A DNA stretch of 36,885 nucleotides. It comes from a virus. The DNA is taken from the IMG/VR virus record IMGVR_UViG_3300042549_007610, positions 1 through 36,885 of that record; one strand, given 5' to 3'. The translations under genes and the position numbers were made by a program. This document shows, in pieces, positions 6,186 through 15,400 of the stretch. Below the pieces are notes generated by a model. The model was not told the DNA's origin, searched no databases, and worked only from the letters and a program-made list of their open reading frames with translations. Position 1 is the first letter of the stretch; every line of letters begins with the position of its first letter.

Positions 6186-6457
6186 TGTCCGTCGCCGTGG
6201 TGGACCTGCGCGGCAGGCCGACGATCGTGCGCCGTTTTTTGACCATTGGCGCGGCGTGCGAATGGATGGCGCGGCTCAGCGAGTCGCGCAGCTACGAGGT
6301 GTTCGCGTGCATAGGCGACGGCATCCAGCAGCTCGGCCGCGACGAGCAGGAACGTGTGCGCCGGATCCGCGCCGCGATGCACGCGCAATACATGGGCCGC
6401 ATCGGCGCGCTCTCCGGCCCGCGCTACGACGACGACGGGGAAGAGGTGCGGCCGTGA
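6185..6457 (+). CDS. unknown protein, 90 aa
   Basis: ATG 6185 overlaps the previous stop; GTG 6182 directly before it in frame is an alternative start. GAGGT lies about 10 bases upstream of the ATG. The protein has a short strand region (SVAVVDLRGRPTIVRRF), then AACEWMARLSESRSYEVFAC and a helical, Arg-rich middle (DEQERVRRIRAAMHAQYM), ending in an acidic tail. It has no recognisable motif. The stop overlaps the next GTG start. Confidence 0.65.
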   Translation: MSVAVVDLRGRPTIVRRFLTIGAACEWMARLSESRSYEVFACIGDGIQQLGRDEQERVRRIRAAMHAQYMGRIGALSGPRYDDDGEEVRP

Positions 6458-6729
6458 CACGCGAGGACCTGCTCTGCGCGCTCAACGCAGCCGGCTGGGA
6501 CGCGCGCACGGCTGCGCTCTCGCTGCACGTGTCAATACACACCGTGTACTGGAGCATCCGCTGGCACGGGGTGCAGGCGCTGCGGCCGTGCTCGGTGTGC
6601 GGCCGCGTGTGGGATCGCACGGGCAACCGACGCGTCTGCAGCGACGCCTGCCGCGTTCACGCCAACCGGACGCACGTGCGTCTGTGGAAGCGCAGGCGCG
6701 CCGCCGCTGCGCAGGGAGCGCGCTGGTGA
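6454..6729 (+). CDS. HTH plus zinc-finger protein, 91 aa
   Basis: GTG 6454 overlaps the preceding stop. Residues about 1-40 look like a helix-turn-helix (DLLCALNAAGWDARTAALSL, then HVSIHTVYWSIRWHGV). A four-cysteine zinc finger follows (CSVCG, 14 residues, CSDAC), then a very basic tail (RLWKRRRAAAA). The same pairing of helix-turn-helix and CxxCG...CxxxC finger occurs twice in the 330-residue protein at 35248-36240, so the two are probably related modules. A DNA-binding regulator is likely; the target is unknown. The stop overlaps the next GTG start. Confidence 0.7.
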   Translation: MTREDLLCALNAAGWDARTAALSLHVSIHTVYWSIRWHGVQALRPCSVCGRVWDRTGNRRVCSDACRVHANRTHVRLWKRRRAAAAQGARW

Positions 6730-7100
6730 TCGCTGTGCTTACGCTCACGTTGTCGATCAGCGCCTACACGCCCGGCGCCAACGCGATCAGCGGAGGCCGA
6801 ATCATGGCAGACGGACGCGCGCCTTTCTTCGGCGCGTTTGCCTGCCCGCACAACATCCCGTTCGGCTCGCGCGTGACGCTCATCGGCCGCGCAGCCGAAC
6901 GGGCGCGTGAGCTGCGGCTGCCGACGATCGGCGTCTGCGCGGATCGTTTCGCGCGGCAATACGCGAGCGGACACCTCGACGTGTGCATCCCGGACGGATA
7001 CGCCGGGCACAGCGACGCGGCGCGGCTGCGATGGGCGCGCGCGTGGGGACGCATGCGCGGCGAGGTTGTCATTGACACATCGACCGCAGGAGGTCAATAA
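6726..7100 (+). CDS. secreted 3D-domain protein (RlpA/MltA-like fold)
   Basis: 124 residues from GTG 6726, overlapping the previous stop. The first 20 residues are hydrophobic and may be a signal peptide. The body matches the 3D (three-Asp) double-psi barrel seen in MltA, RlpA-like and phage proteins: GGRIMADGR, GAFACPHNIPFGSRVTLIG, then GVCADRFARQYASGHLDVCI and a C-terminal WARAWGRMRGEVVI, with the conserved Asp residues in ADGR, ADRF and HLDV. Such domains act on or bind peptidoglycan. It lies far from the lysis cassette and next to the integrase, so it may modify the cell wall during infection or lysogeny rather than cause lysis. That role is inference. Confidence 0.7.
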   Translation: MIAVLTLTLSISAYTPGANAISGGRIMADGRAPFFGAFACPHNIPFGSRVTLIGRAAERARELRLPTIGVCADRFARQYASGHLDVCIPDGYAGHSDAARLRWARAWGRMRGEVVIDTSTAGGQ

Positions 7101-7288
7101 TGGATCACGAAGCAGGCGTCGCAACCGAGCCGCTGCCGTGGATTGTGGGCGTGCCAAAGCCGCCTTATGCAGACGACCCGTGGTTCGCCCGGTTCTGCCT
7201 GATTGCGGCGCAGATCATGATGGAGCATACATGTGGACAAGACGATGATGGACAAACAGCAACAGCAACTTGCGCAGGCGTGGAGTGA
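7100..7288 (+). CDS. unknown 62-aa protein overlapping the integrase start
   Basis: ATG 7100 overlaps the previous stop (TAATG) and is preceded by a strong GGAGGT. The protein is acidic with aromatic residues (LPWIVGVPKPPYADDPWFAR) and a short hydrophobic stretch (FCLIAAQIMM). It overlaps the 5' end of the integrase gene by 56 bases in another frame, which would couple the two. No family is recognised. The strong ribosome binding site is the main evidence that it is made; a role as a recombination directionality factor is conceivable from position but unsupported by sequence. Confidence 0.6.
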   Translation: MDHEAGVATEPLPWIVGVPKPPYADDPWFARFCLIAAQIMMEHTCGQDDDGQTATATCAGVE

Positions 7289-8957
7289 CGCACGCGTCTA
7301 CGGATACGTGCGCAAGTCGCTCGTGCTCGGCGAGGAGGACCGCATCTCCGAAGTCAAGCAGCGCGACGCGATCGCCGCGGAGTGCGCGCGCCTGCACCTG
7401 CCCGAGCCAGAGTGGCACGCGGATACGCAGGGGCATCGCAGTGGGCGCTACGAGCACACGCGCCCGGGCTGGCGCACGGTCAAGCGCCGCTTCCTGACGG
7501 CCGACAAGGCCGTGCTCGTGGCATACGAGCTCGACCGCTCGAACCGCAACGTGATGGCGATGGCGCAGCTCATTGAGACCATCCGCACGAAGCCGGATCG
7601 CTACCGGCTCGTGCTGGTGATGAACCGCTACGACAGCGCCCGCGACGGATGGGGTGCGCGCGAAATCCGCGCCCTGCTCGACGACGCGGTTATGGCGCAG
7701 TTCGAAAGCGACAAGGCGAGTGAACGCATGGCGGCGACGGCGCAGACACTGCGCCGGCACCTGGTGCCGTGGGGGCGTCCCGCATACGGATACATGCGCG
7801 TCGGCCGCGGCATGAAAGCGCGCCTTGTGCCGACGGCGTTTGCCGAGCAGCCGCGCATTGTGCTGCGCGCTTACGTCGCAGGCGAGGCGCTGCATCGCGT
7901 CGCAGCTCGGCTCAACGCAGCCGGCGAGTGGTATCACCGCCCGATCTTCCAGGACGATCGCACGACGCGCGTCCCGGAACCATGGACGCAGGAGCGCTGC
8001 GAGCAGATCGTGCGGCGCGTCATGCAGTACGCCGGATTTCTTGCGACCGGCTCGGGGCATGTGCGCATCCGCCCGATGCATCAGGCGCCGACGGGCAGCG
8101 TGATGTCGTATCACGCTGCCGAGTACGGATACGAGCGCTCGCCCAGCGTCGAGCCGATCATCGACGACGAGCTCGCCGAGCGCGTGATGGCGATGCGCGC
8201 CGCGTGGTCCAGTCGCTGGGACAAGTCGCCCAACAAAGCGTTCTGCTCGGTGCTCAGCGGGCTTGCTTACCACCAGGGCAAAAAGGTGCGCAGCCAGACC
8301 CATGACGGCATCCGGCGTTATCGCACGCGCACAGCTCCAAGCGTGTCGTGGTTGTGCGCGGACGTGGACCAGCGCATCGACCAGCGGCTCGGCGCGCTGC
8401 AGTTTCCGGCCGGCGTTATCGCGGGGATTCACGCCGAGCTCGACGCGATGCAGCCGAGTCGCCAGAAGCGCGCGAGCATCGACAAACAGCGCAAGCGCCT
8501 CGAGCGCGGCCTGCTCAACGTTGAGCGCCGCTATGCGCTTGGCGAAATCAGCGAAGACACGTATCGCGCGCTCGCCGCGGAATTCTCTGGCGGCCTCGGC
8601 GCGCTGCACATCACGCACGCCGTCCCCAAAGACCGCGTGGACCGCGCCATCGACGCGCTCAACGAGCTGGGCATCGCATTCGGGCGCGCGACGCCGCGGC
8701 AGAAGAACATGCTGCTGACGGCCATGTTCGAGCGCATCGATCTCGACGAGCGCGGCGAGGTTTGCGCCGTGCACCCGCGCAAATGGGCGCACGAGGCGTT
8801 CGGAGCGTTGCTGCGGGGCTGGCATGGGGCGTATGGTTACCAATCGCCCAGCGAACAGCTGTTATCTCCGAGTCTGGTAACACCGATTGACGCGACAGCA
8901 GCCGCTCACTGGCTGTTTTCGCGCGTGAAATTACACACCGAGGAAAAACAAAAATGA
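7233..8957 (+). CDS. large serine integrase
   Basis: 574 residues. GTG 7233 is chosen because GGAG ends 7 bases upstream; ATG 7245 and 7248 are alternatives. The N-terminal resolvase domain has the nucleophile in YVRKS (S29), then SEVKQRD, DTQGHRSGRYEHTRPGW and the arginine motif YELDRSNRN. The recombinase domain begins with GRPAYGYMR. A coiled-coil segment typical of serine integrases lies near residues 415-445 (RKRLERGLLNVERRYALGEI). The usual zinc ribbon is degenerate: at CSVLSGLAYHQGKK the CxxC pairs are missing and only single cysteines remain (CSV and WLC). It catalyses site-specific integration between attP and attB. It is the penultimate gene of the early operon, with only one small gene between it and the terminators. 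Confidence 0.95.
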   Translation: MDKTMMDKQQQQLAQAWSDARVYGYVRKSLVLGEEDRISEVKQRDAIAAECARLHLPEPEWHADTQGHRSGRYEHTRPGWRTVKRRFLTADKAVLVAYELDRSNRNVMAMAQLIETIRTKPDRYRLVLVMNRYDSARDGWGAREIRALLDDAVMAQFESDKASERMAATAQTLRRHLVPWGRPAYGYMRVGRGMKARLVPTAFAEQPRIVLRAYVAGEALHRVAARLNAAGEWYHRPIFQDDRTTRVPEPWTQERCEQIVRRVMQYAGFLATGSGHVRIRPMHQAPTGSVMSYHAAEYGYERSPSVEPIIDDELAERVMAMRAAWSSRWDKSPNKAFCSVLSGLAYHQGKKVRSQTHDGIRRYRTRTAPSVSWLCADVDQRIDQRLGALQFPAGVIAGIHAELDAMQPSRQKRASIDKQRKRLERGLLNVERRYALGEISEDTYRALAAEFSGGLGALHITHAVPKDRVDRAIDALNELGIAFGRATPRQKNMLLTAMFERIDLDERGEVCAVHPRKWAHEAFGALLRGWHGAYGYQSPSEQLLSPSLVTPIDATAAAHWLFSRVKLHTEEKQK

Positions 8958-9349
8958 CCACTACCCACACCGTGACCCTCTCGCTTGAGGACTGGTTGAC
9001 CATGACGCCGGTGCTCGATCGCGTGCTGTCTGCGCCGTATGCAGACATCCCCGGCAGCGTCGAGTCGGCGCGCCGGCTGATCCGCGTGCAGCGGCTGATC
9101 GATCGCGCGCGCGACGACAGCGGGCTGGAGCCGATCACGACGAGCCTCGCGAAGCAGTTCGGCGAAGCGAACGAAAAAACACAGCGCTACGATTTCCCCG
9201 ACGCAGCAAACTGGGCGCGCTACGTCGCCGGGCGTCGCGCGATCGTCGACGCCGAGGTAACGCTTGAGGTACCGCTGCTTGTCGCACGCGACATCAGCAT
9301 CCCGCTGAGCGCTGCCGAGCGCGCGGTCATCGCGCCGCTCCTCGCGTAG
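8954..9349 (+). CDS. unknown protein, 131 aa, last early gene
   Basis: ATG 8954 overlaps the integrase stop (ATGA) and is preceded by CGAGGAAA. The protein is mixed alpha/beta, with a helical Arg-rich middle (VESARRLIRVQRLIDRARDD) and a C-terminal part IVDAEVTLEVPLLVARDI that ends in a helix (SAAERAVIAPLLA). It lacks cysteines and membrane segments. Its coupling to the integrase makes an accessory role in recombination possible, but no helix-turn-helix of the Xis type is evident. It is followed by a double terminator. Confidence 0.7.
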   Translation: MTTTHTVTLSLEDWLTMTPVLDRVLSAPYADIPGSVESARRLIRVQRLIDRARDDSGLEPITTSLAKQFGEANEKTQRYDFPDAANWARYVAGRRAIVDAEVTLEVPLLVARDISIPLSAAERAVIAPLLA

Positions 9350-9481
9350 AATCGACGAACACGCCCGGCTTCCACGCCGCGCGAATGCCGGTCTGCCCTT
9401 CTTCCTCCGCCAAGATTTGGAAGTGCAGGCCGGTTTGCTTTTTCCGTTGTGCGGATTGCGCGGCCGCTCTTCGCGTAGAAT
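9342..9481 (+). repeat. 11-bp direct repeat flanking terminator 1
   Basis: TCGCGTAGAAT occurs at 9342-9352 (across the stop of the last early gene) and again at 9471-9481, bracketing the first terminator. This is the first non-coding DNA downstream of the integrase, so it is also the nearest place to look for attP, but I see no convincing 40-50-bp dyad typical of serine integrase sites. Confidence 0.4.
9388..9443 (+). terminator. early-operon terminator 1
   Basis: CCGGTCTGC (9388-9396) pairs with GCAGGCCGG (9425-9433) with one G-T wobble; inside, CTTCC and GGAAG form a second stem. TTTGCTTTTT follows at 9434-9443. It ends the + strand early operon. Confidence 0.85.
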
Positions 9482-9488
9482 AGCCAAG

Positions 9489-9536
9489 CCCGCACCTGGA
9501 CTCGATACACACCCAAGGTGCGGGTTGTTTGTTTTT
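9489..9536 (+). terminator. terminator 2 between convergent operons
   Basis: Perfect 9-bp stem CCCGCACCT (9489-9497) / AGGTGCGGG (9516-9524) followed by TTGTTTGTTTTT. The U-rich side serves the + strand; the same stem lies just beyond the stop of the minus-strand fibre gene (9539) and may also act on late transcripts. Confidence 0.85.
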
Positions 9537-9538
9537 CA

Positions 9539-12424
9539 CTAGCCGGTGATCGTGGCCCAATACGGGATGTAGCGCACCGCTGTGCCGACGTAGATTTTGA
9601 GCCAGCCGACGCTGTCGCGTGCCGTAGCGCCGTTCACCTTTACGGTTCCGTTGCCCGTGCTGACGCCGTTGGTCACATTGCTAAACCCGACCGTGGAAGC
9701 AGCGCCGGTGCCATCGCCTTCGACGGTCAGCAGTCCGGCGGCGCGCACCCTTCCAGTCCCGGCCGGCTGCAGCAACACACTGTCGTTGCCGTTGAGAGCC
9801 TGAACAATTGCTGCGCCTGACGAAGACCAGAAAAATTCAGCAACATCAGTATCGTTTGAGCTAAGCGTCATTCCGTGCGTCTGCGCTCCAGTGCCCTGTT
9901 TGTTCAAGTGCAGCGTGTCGCGCGGCGCGGCCGGACGGTTGCTGTTGCCGCCAGCGTGCACGAGCATGTTCCCGGTATTCCCCTCGAATTTGACGCGCTC
10001 ACCAAAGCTTTGTGAAACAAACGTCAAATCGGCATTGAATGGGCTTGTCGCGTTTGTGGCAAACTGAAGATATCCTTTCCGAGAAATGGTTGTGCCGGAT
10101 TCGTACTCAAGCGTAAACGCGGCCGATCCATTTTGCGCGTTTGTGGCAACGAGCTTGGTTGAGTTTCCCTGCATGTAGAGCTGCCCGGTCGTTGCAGCTG
10201 TGGCTGCGCCGACGTTGAGGCCGCCGGCAACCGTAGTGGATCCGCTCGTATACAGCGTGCCGGCTGCAGCGGCCGTGAAGTCCTGAGTGCTCGTAACGCG
10301 CAGTCCTTTCCCGTGCAAATTGATCGCGTTGGCGTCCAGGCGGGCGCTTGCGCTGTACGATGGGCCGCTTGCAGTGATTGTGACGGCCGAGTAGCTTCCG
10401 CCGCTTGTGGACGTGTCCTGCGCTTCGATCTTTATATCCGGCTGCGTCGCTCCGTAATTCAGCAACGACACAGTCGTCTGGACCGTGCCGTCGGTAAACG
10501 CGTAAAGGCCGCAAAACGTTGTGGAATTCGCGCTAAAACGATACCCGTTTACAGAGCCAAGCGACCCGCGCGACGAAACCCAGCTTACAAGCGAAATCCC
10601 GTCACTGTCAAGCGTGACGTCGCCGCCTCCGGCCTTGAGCGTGCCGTCGGTCGCGGCGTGCCATTGCAGCGTGCCGCTGTTGTAGCCGCCGATGCGGCCA
10701 AAGTAGTTTCCGCTTGACAGCTCGGACCAGACGCGCAGCCCGGTAAACGTCGCCGGCGACGCCGTGAGTGATCCTGCCCCCTGCCGGATCTCGCCGCTTG
10801 TGCCAATGTTCAGCACGTTGTCGATGCGCGCGCTCGTGCTGTCCATCGTAATCACTGCGCTGCCGGCCGCGTTGCGAATGGTCAGCGCTCCGGCCGTGTC
10901 CACCTGGAAGCGCGTCGTTGTGTCGCGGACCACGCGAAAGCCGTTGTTCGAGTCCACGGCCACAAACGTCGCCGCGCTGTTGCCTGCCGCGAATCCGAAC
11001 GTATCTGCGCTATAGCCGTAGCTGCCGTTCAGGTTGCCGAGGCGCGCGCGAAGAGCTGCGTCCGACCACGGGCTTCCCGCGGTGGTCTGCGTGCTGATGT
11101 TTGGCGCAGCGCCGATCGTGCCGTCCGCGCTCAGCGTCACCGCGCCGCCGCCGGACGCCGCGCCCCAATCCACAATCGCCGTGCCGGAGGGCACGAGCGC
11201 GCTTGTGCTGCCGGACTGCAGGCGCAGTGTGTAAGTGCTGTAGCCTGTCGCCGTGGTCGGCGCGGCGTCGACCGTAAACCACGCCGCCACGAGCGCCGTT
11301 CCGTTCCACGCGCGCACTTGCAGCCGGTCGCCGCTGGCGAACAGCGCCGTCGTGCTGGCCGGCGTCGCGTTTTTGATCTGCACGCCGCTGACCGTGGTGT
11401 TGGTTGCCGCGGGCGTCGTGAAATCTGCATGCACGACGGACGCACTGTAGTAGACGCCAAATGTCCCAGCCGTGGCGCTGACTTCGTTAAACCGAAACAC
11501 CGCGGCTGCGAGCTCTCCGCGGATGCGCACGTTGCCAAATTCCGCAGCGCCGTCTGCGCCGATGCGCCATCCACTCACGCCGGACTGGTAGGACGTGGAT
11601 TCCATGGCGTCGCCGCTTCCGAGCGCGAGCACGTCGCTTGCCTTGCGCGAGAGGTCCACGTCGCCCGTGCCGGATCCGATGCGCAGCGTCTGTCCGGCGC
11701 TCACCGTCGCGCCTGCGCCGAACACGGGACGCGCGCTGTGCGTGTGCACGCCGCTCCAGCCAAACGCGTATGCCTGGTTGACGGCGACGGTTGACGTGAG
11801 CACGCTGATGCCCGCGCCCGCGCCGACGGCGAGCTCGCCGCTGCTGAACGACAGGCCGCTCGTCGTCGCGCGTCGCACGCGCACGGCGTCCGTGTCTGCC
11901 GCGATGCCGTCTCCGGCGCCGACGGCGAGCGTGAACGACGCGCCGAGCGTGCCGTTGCCGGTCAGGCCCGCGCCTGCCGTGATCGCTGTGCTCTGCAGCG
12001 CGTAGCGCGTGTCCGCCGCGCCCTGAAAATCCGACAGCGCCATTGCGCGCATGGACACCGCGCCGCTCGAGGAGGCCGGCGTTGCCGCGAACAGACCGGC
12101 CGCACCGCTCGGGAGCGTGTGATGGCTGCCGAGCCAGTCGTGCGGGCTGGGCGTGCCGCCGACGACGGATGTGCCGCCGACCGACGACGCGCCGACGGAC
12201 ACGCTCGGCATCCCGCTGCCGCCGCTGCCATACACGACGTACTGCCCGTCCTGGTAGGCGACGCGCACATGCGCGCCGGCATACGTCGCACCGACGAGCA
12301 GCGCCGACGGGATCACCGCGCCGGTCGACAGCTCGATCTTTGCGCGGCTGTTCGTGACGCTGAGCACGGTTGCGCTCCGCATCGGTTCGTCGCGCCTGCC
12401 TACCTCGCCCAGAAAGTCGCTCAT
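9539..12424 (-). CDS. tail fibre / receptor-binding protein, 961 aa
   Basis: This is the last late gene. The 961-residue protein is low in charge and extremely rich in Gly, Ala, Ser and Thr, with long runs of strand-turn repeats (for example LSADGTIGAAPNIS, LTIRNAAGSAVITMDS), the style of trimeric phage fibres. The N terminus (VLSVTNSRAKIELSTGAVIP) resembles the attachment part of tail-tip fibre proteins. The C terminus GWLKIYVGTAVRYIPYW is a compact tip motif found on many fibres. No intramolecular chaperone domain or enzymatic motif is visible. The ATG overlaps the stop of the 1549-residue tail gene (ATGA), so the two are co-translated. Host range is probably set here. Confidence 0.85.
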   Translation of the reverse strand: MSDFLGEVGRRDEPMRSATVLSVTNSRAKIELSTGAVIPSALLVGATYAGAHVRVAYQDGQYVVYGSGGSGMPSVSVGASSVGGTSVVGGTPSPHDWLGSHHTLPSGAAGLFAATPASSSGAVSMRAMALSDFQGAADTRYALQSTAITAGAGLTGNGTLGASFTLAVGAGDGIAADTDAVRVRRATTSGLSFSSGELAVGAGAGISVLTSTVAVNQAYAFGWSGVHTHSARPVFGAGATVSAGQTLRIGSGTGDVDLSRKASDVLALGSGDAMESTSYQSGVSGWRIGADGAAEFGNVRIRGELAAAVFRFNEVSATAGTFGVYYSASVVHADFTTPAATNTTVSGVQIKNATPASTTALFASGDRLQVRAWNGTALVAAWFTVDAAPTTATGYSTYTLRLQSGSTSALVPSGTAIVDWGAASGGGAVTLSADGTIGAAPNISTQTTAGSPWSDAALRARLGNLNGSYGYSADTFGFAAGNSAATFVAVDSNNGFRVVRDTTTRFQVDTAGALTIRNAAGSAVITMDSTSARIDNVLNIGTSGEIRQGAGSLTASPATFTGLRVWSELSSGNYFGRIGGYNSGTLQWHAATDGTLKAGGGDVTLDSDGISLVSWVSSRGSLGSVNGYRFSANSTTFCGLYAFTDGTVQTTVSLLNYGATQPDIKIEAQDTSTSGGSYSAVTITASGPSYSASARLDANAINLHGKGLRVTSTQDFTAAAAGTLYTSGSTTVAGGLNVGAATAATTGQLYMQGNSTKLVATNAQNGSAAFTLEYESGTTISRKGYLQFATNATSPFNADLTFVSQSFGERVKFEGNTGNMLVHAGGNSNRPAAPRDTLHLNKQGTGAQTHGMTLSSNDTDVAEFFWSSSGAAIVQALNGNDSVLLQPAGTGRVRAAGLLTVEGDGTGAASTVGFSNVTNGVSTGNGTVKVNGATARDSVGWLKIYVGTAVRYIPYWATITG

Positions 12425-15400
12425 GCTGTCACCCTCGCTTCGTACGATCCGCGCACCGCGCGCAGATCGTCGGTCGTGTAAAGCCGCGCCGACGTCACCG
12501 CCAGCGTCTCGTTGATCGTCGGCCGGTCGCCGCCCGCGTCAGTCGTCACTGTGATCTGGTCCTCGGGCTGGACTTCAAGGAAGCCGCCGCCCTCGAGCGT
12601 GCGCGGCTGCCGAAATTCCTCGGCCTCGCGCGCAAGCAGCTGCGCGTCCGCTGCCGCCAGCGAGTAGCTCGTCGCCGTGTCGTTGTCCGACGCGCCAAAC
12701 CGATAGCCGTAGTTGCGAATGAATGCCTCGTCGAGATACTCGCCGCTGGTCGCGCCGTTAACTTTCAGATGCCCGCGCTTGCTGCGCCCGTCGAACCCGC
12801 TGCGCACGCGCAGCACGTTGTCGCCCATCGTCCCGGCATTGTCGCGCGCCCAGAACCGCGACCATTCGATGCCGCCCGTCGGCGTCGCACGGCTGCGGAT
12901 GTGACGCGACTGCGTAAGCGCAGCAATGGCAGACGCGGCCGTGCCGCCCTCGCGCATCGTGTAGCGCGAGGTGATCTCGTCGCACAGCTCGACGAGTCGC
13001 CACGTCGACGTATACGACCCCGGGCTTGTGCTGTAGCTGAGCTGCACCGGCCCGGCGGCATACGAGCGGAACGGGATGCGCGACAGATCGAACACCCACA
13101 GCGGCTGCCCGTTGATCTCGACGCTTACGCGATCGTCCTGCACGGCAACCATGAGATCCACAAGCCGAGTCGTGTCCTCGGTCAGCGTGTAATTTGGCGA
13201 CGTGCCAGACACCGACCCGGCGAGGTTGCGCGCCGTGACCGGGATGCCCGGCGTCTGCGCCAGCCAGCGGATGCCGTCGGCTGCGGCCGTCACCGTCGCG
13301 CTCGTCGTGGCCAGCCCGATGCGGATGTTGCCGGCTCGCCCTGCGGCGTAGTCTGCCGCGGTCGCGTACTGCTCGATGGTCAGCCGGTAGTAGCTGCGAA
13401 AATCGATCTGCAGGCGCTTGCGACTGGTGACGCCTGCGTCGCCCGTGCCGCTGGTCGAATTGCCGCCGATGTGCACGCGCGCGCGCAGCACGAAATTGCT
13501 CGCGCTTGCGCGCGCCGGCGCGGACTGCGGCGTCGTGGTCAGCGTCAGCGACGCGTCGCTCGTCGGCGTCGTGTGATCGTTGCGGAATGCCGCGTCGCGC
13601 ATGCCGGCCTGCGCCGCGAGTCTGCGCACGGCGTCTTCGACCGTCACCACGCGGCCGGACCACGCCGCCAGGTGCGACACCGTAACGCCGTTGACCGAGC
13701 CGTCCGTGTTGCGCGGCAGGTACAGCACGGGCGCGTCGGCGTCGTGTCGCTCCTTGGCCGTGCCGTCCTGCGCGCGCCCGCTCAGCACGAGCATGTCGCC
13801 CTGCCGCGTGACGGCGCTGCCGCTGGTCGCCACGCCGATGATTGGAGACGGGTACGGCGCGTCGAGCGTCACGTACGACGTGCTGCTCGTCGTCGGCGAA
13901 GAAATGTAGGTCGCGCTTGCGACGCGATACACCGCGTCCACCGGGTCGGCATTCGAGGAGTTCGAGCGACTTACGATTTCTGCGAGCAGACCCGCGGCGT
14001 TGGGGATCAGGCCGAGGTCGTCGCCGGGCTGGTTGCCCGACGCGTCGCGCCAGTTGCGCAGCTGCGTGCTGCCCGCGCTGATGCTTGGCAGCGGCGCGTA
14101 ATACGCGGGCATGATGACCCACGTGTGATTGTTGGCCGCGTCGCCCGGATACACGCCGCGTTTCGCGAACGAGACCTGCAGATAGCGCATGCGCTCTTTG
14201 CCGGCGATCATGTATTGCGGCGTCGACGTGCCGTCCGGGATGCCGACGGCCGACGCCGCGCCGTCGAAAAAGCGCCCGTGGTGGTAGACCATGCGCCACG
14301 CCGACGGCGCGCTGCCGCCGTATCCGCTGGCGCCGCTCGGCAGCGGGTTGGTGTCGTCCCACGCGCCATACGTCGACGGCGAGCGGCTGTAAATCTGGTG
14401 CACCTGCCCGTCTGTGCCAATGGCGCGGATGCTTGCCGCAGTGTTGTCCTCGCTGATGAAGATCGCGCGACCGTACGAGATGGTCGAGAGCTTGACCGTG
14501 CCCTGATCGGTCGTCACGACGGTGCCGCCGATGGCCGTCTCGCGCGATCCGCCGCTGTCCGCCGTGCCGGACGTATCGCCGACTGACAGCAGGTACACGT
14601 CAATGCTGTAGTTGTTGACCAGCGTGCCGCCGTTGTCCCATACGTTCAGGTTGGCGTCGGTCGTGATGCTGCTGGGCTGCACGGTGACGATGGTCGCAAT
14701 CGTGTCGGCCACCGGCGCGACGAGCCGCACGCGCATGCCGACGGCCAGCGCCGCCGTCGACGCGAGGTTGTTGATGACCGTGCCGCTGGTCGTGCTGCGC
14801 TGCCCGGTCTGATACAGCCGCGAAAACGAGTCGTTGTTGCTCGCGTTGCTCAGCTGCGCGCGGATGTCGCCGTATTTCGCCTGCTGGAACCATTCGGTGC
14901 TGCCGGCCACGTCGGTGCTGATTGCAATGCCGATCGAGTCGCGGCCCGTCTGGCTGCGCTGCGCGCGGTAGTCGAACAAAAATTCTGACACGAGCGCGTA
15001 GGCGCTGCTCGCCGCGATCGTTGCCGCGGCCGTCACGCGCGGTTTGGCGTAGAGCTGCACGCGCCGCCCGAACACGCGCATGACGACGTCGTATTCGGTG
15101 TCGGCGTCTGCCGTCCACGCCGGCTCCGTGACATACGTGCCGCTGACCGCCTCGGTGCGAATCGCGCCGGCCGAAATGGCCGCCCACAGCGCGTTGACGC
15201 GCTCGCCCATATTCCAGCCCGTGTCGTCCTTTTGCGGCTGGTCAGGATCGACGGCCTTCAGCGACAGCGCGCGCACGCGCGGCTTGGTCTGCGTGTAACC
15301 CGTCCACGCATTTGCCTTCGGCATCAGCATGACGTTGCCGCCGCCCTCGCGGTTTGCGCCAAAAATAAAACCGACCGACGACAACGCGCATGTGTTTGCG

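Noticed and set aside
9350-9538. Candidate attP near the integrase
   Set aside because: Only terminators and an 11-bp direct repeat are visible; there is no extended dyad with a central dinucleotide typical of serine integrase attP, so I do not call a site.
12841-12910. Further copy of the hairpin loop motif (GGCGTCGCACGGC)
   Set aside because: The loop-like sequence occurs inside the tail hub gene but without a complementary stem, so it is a chance match.
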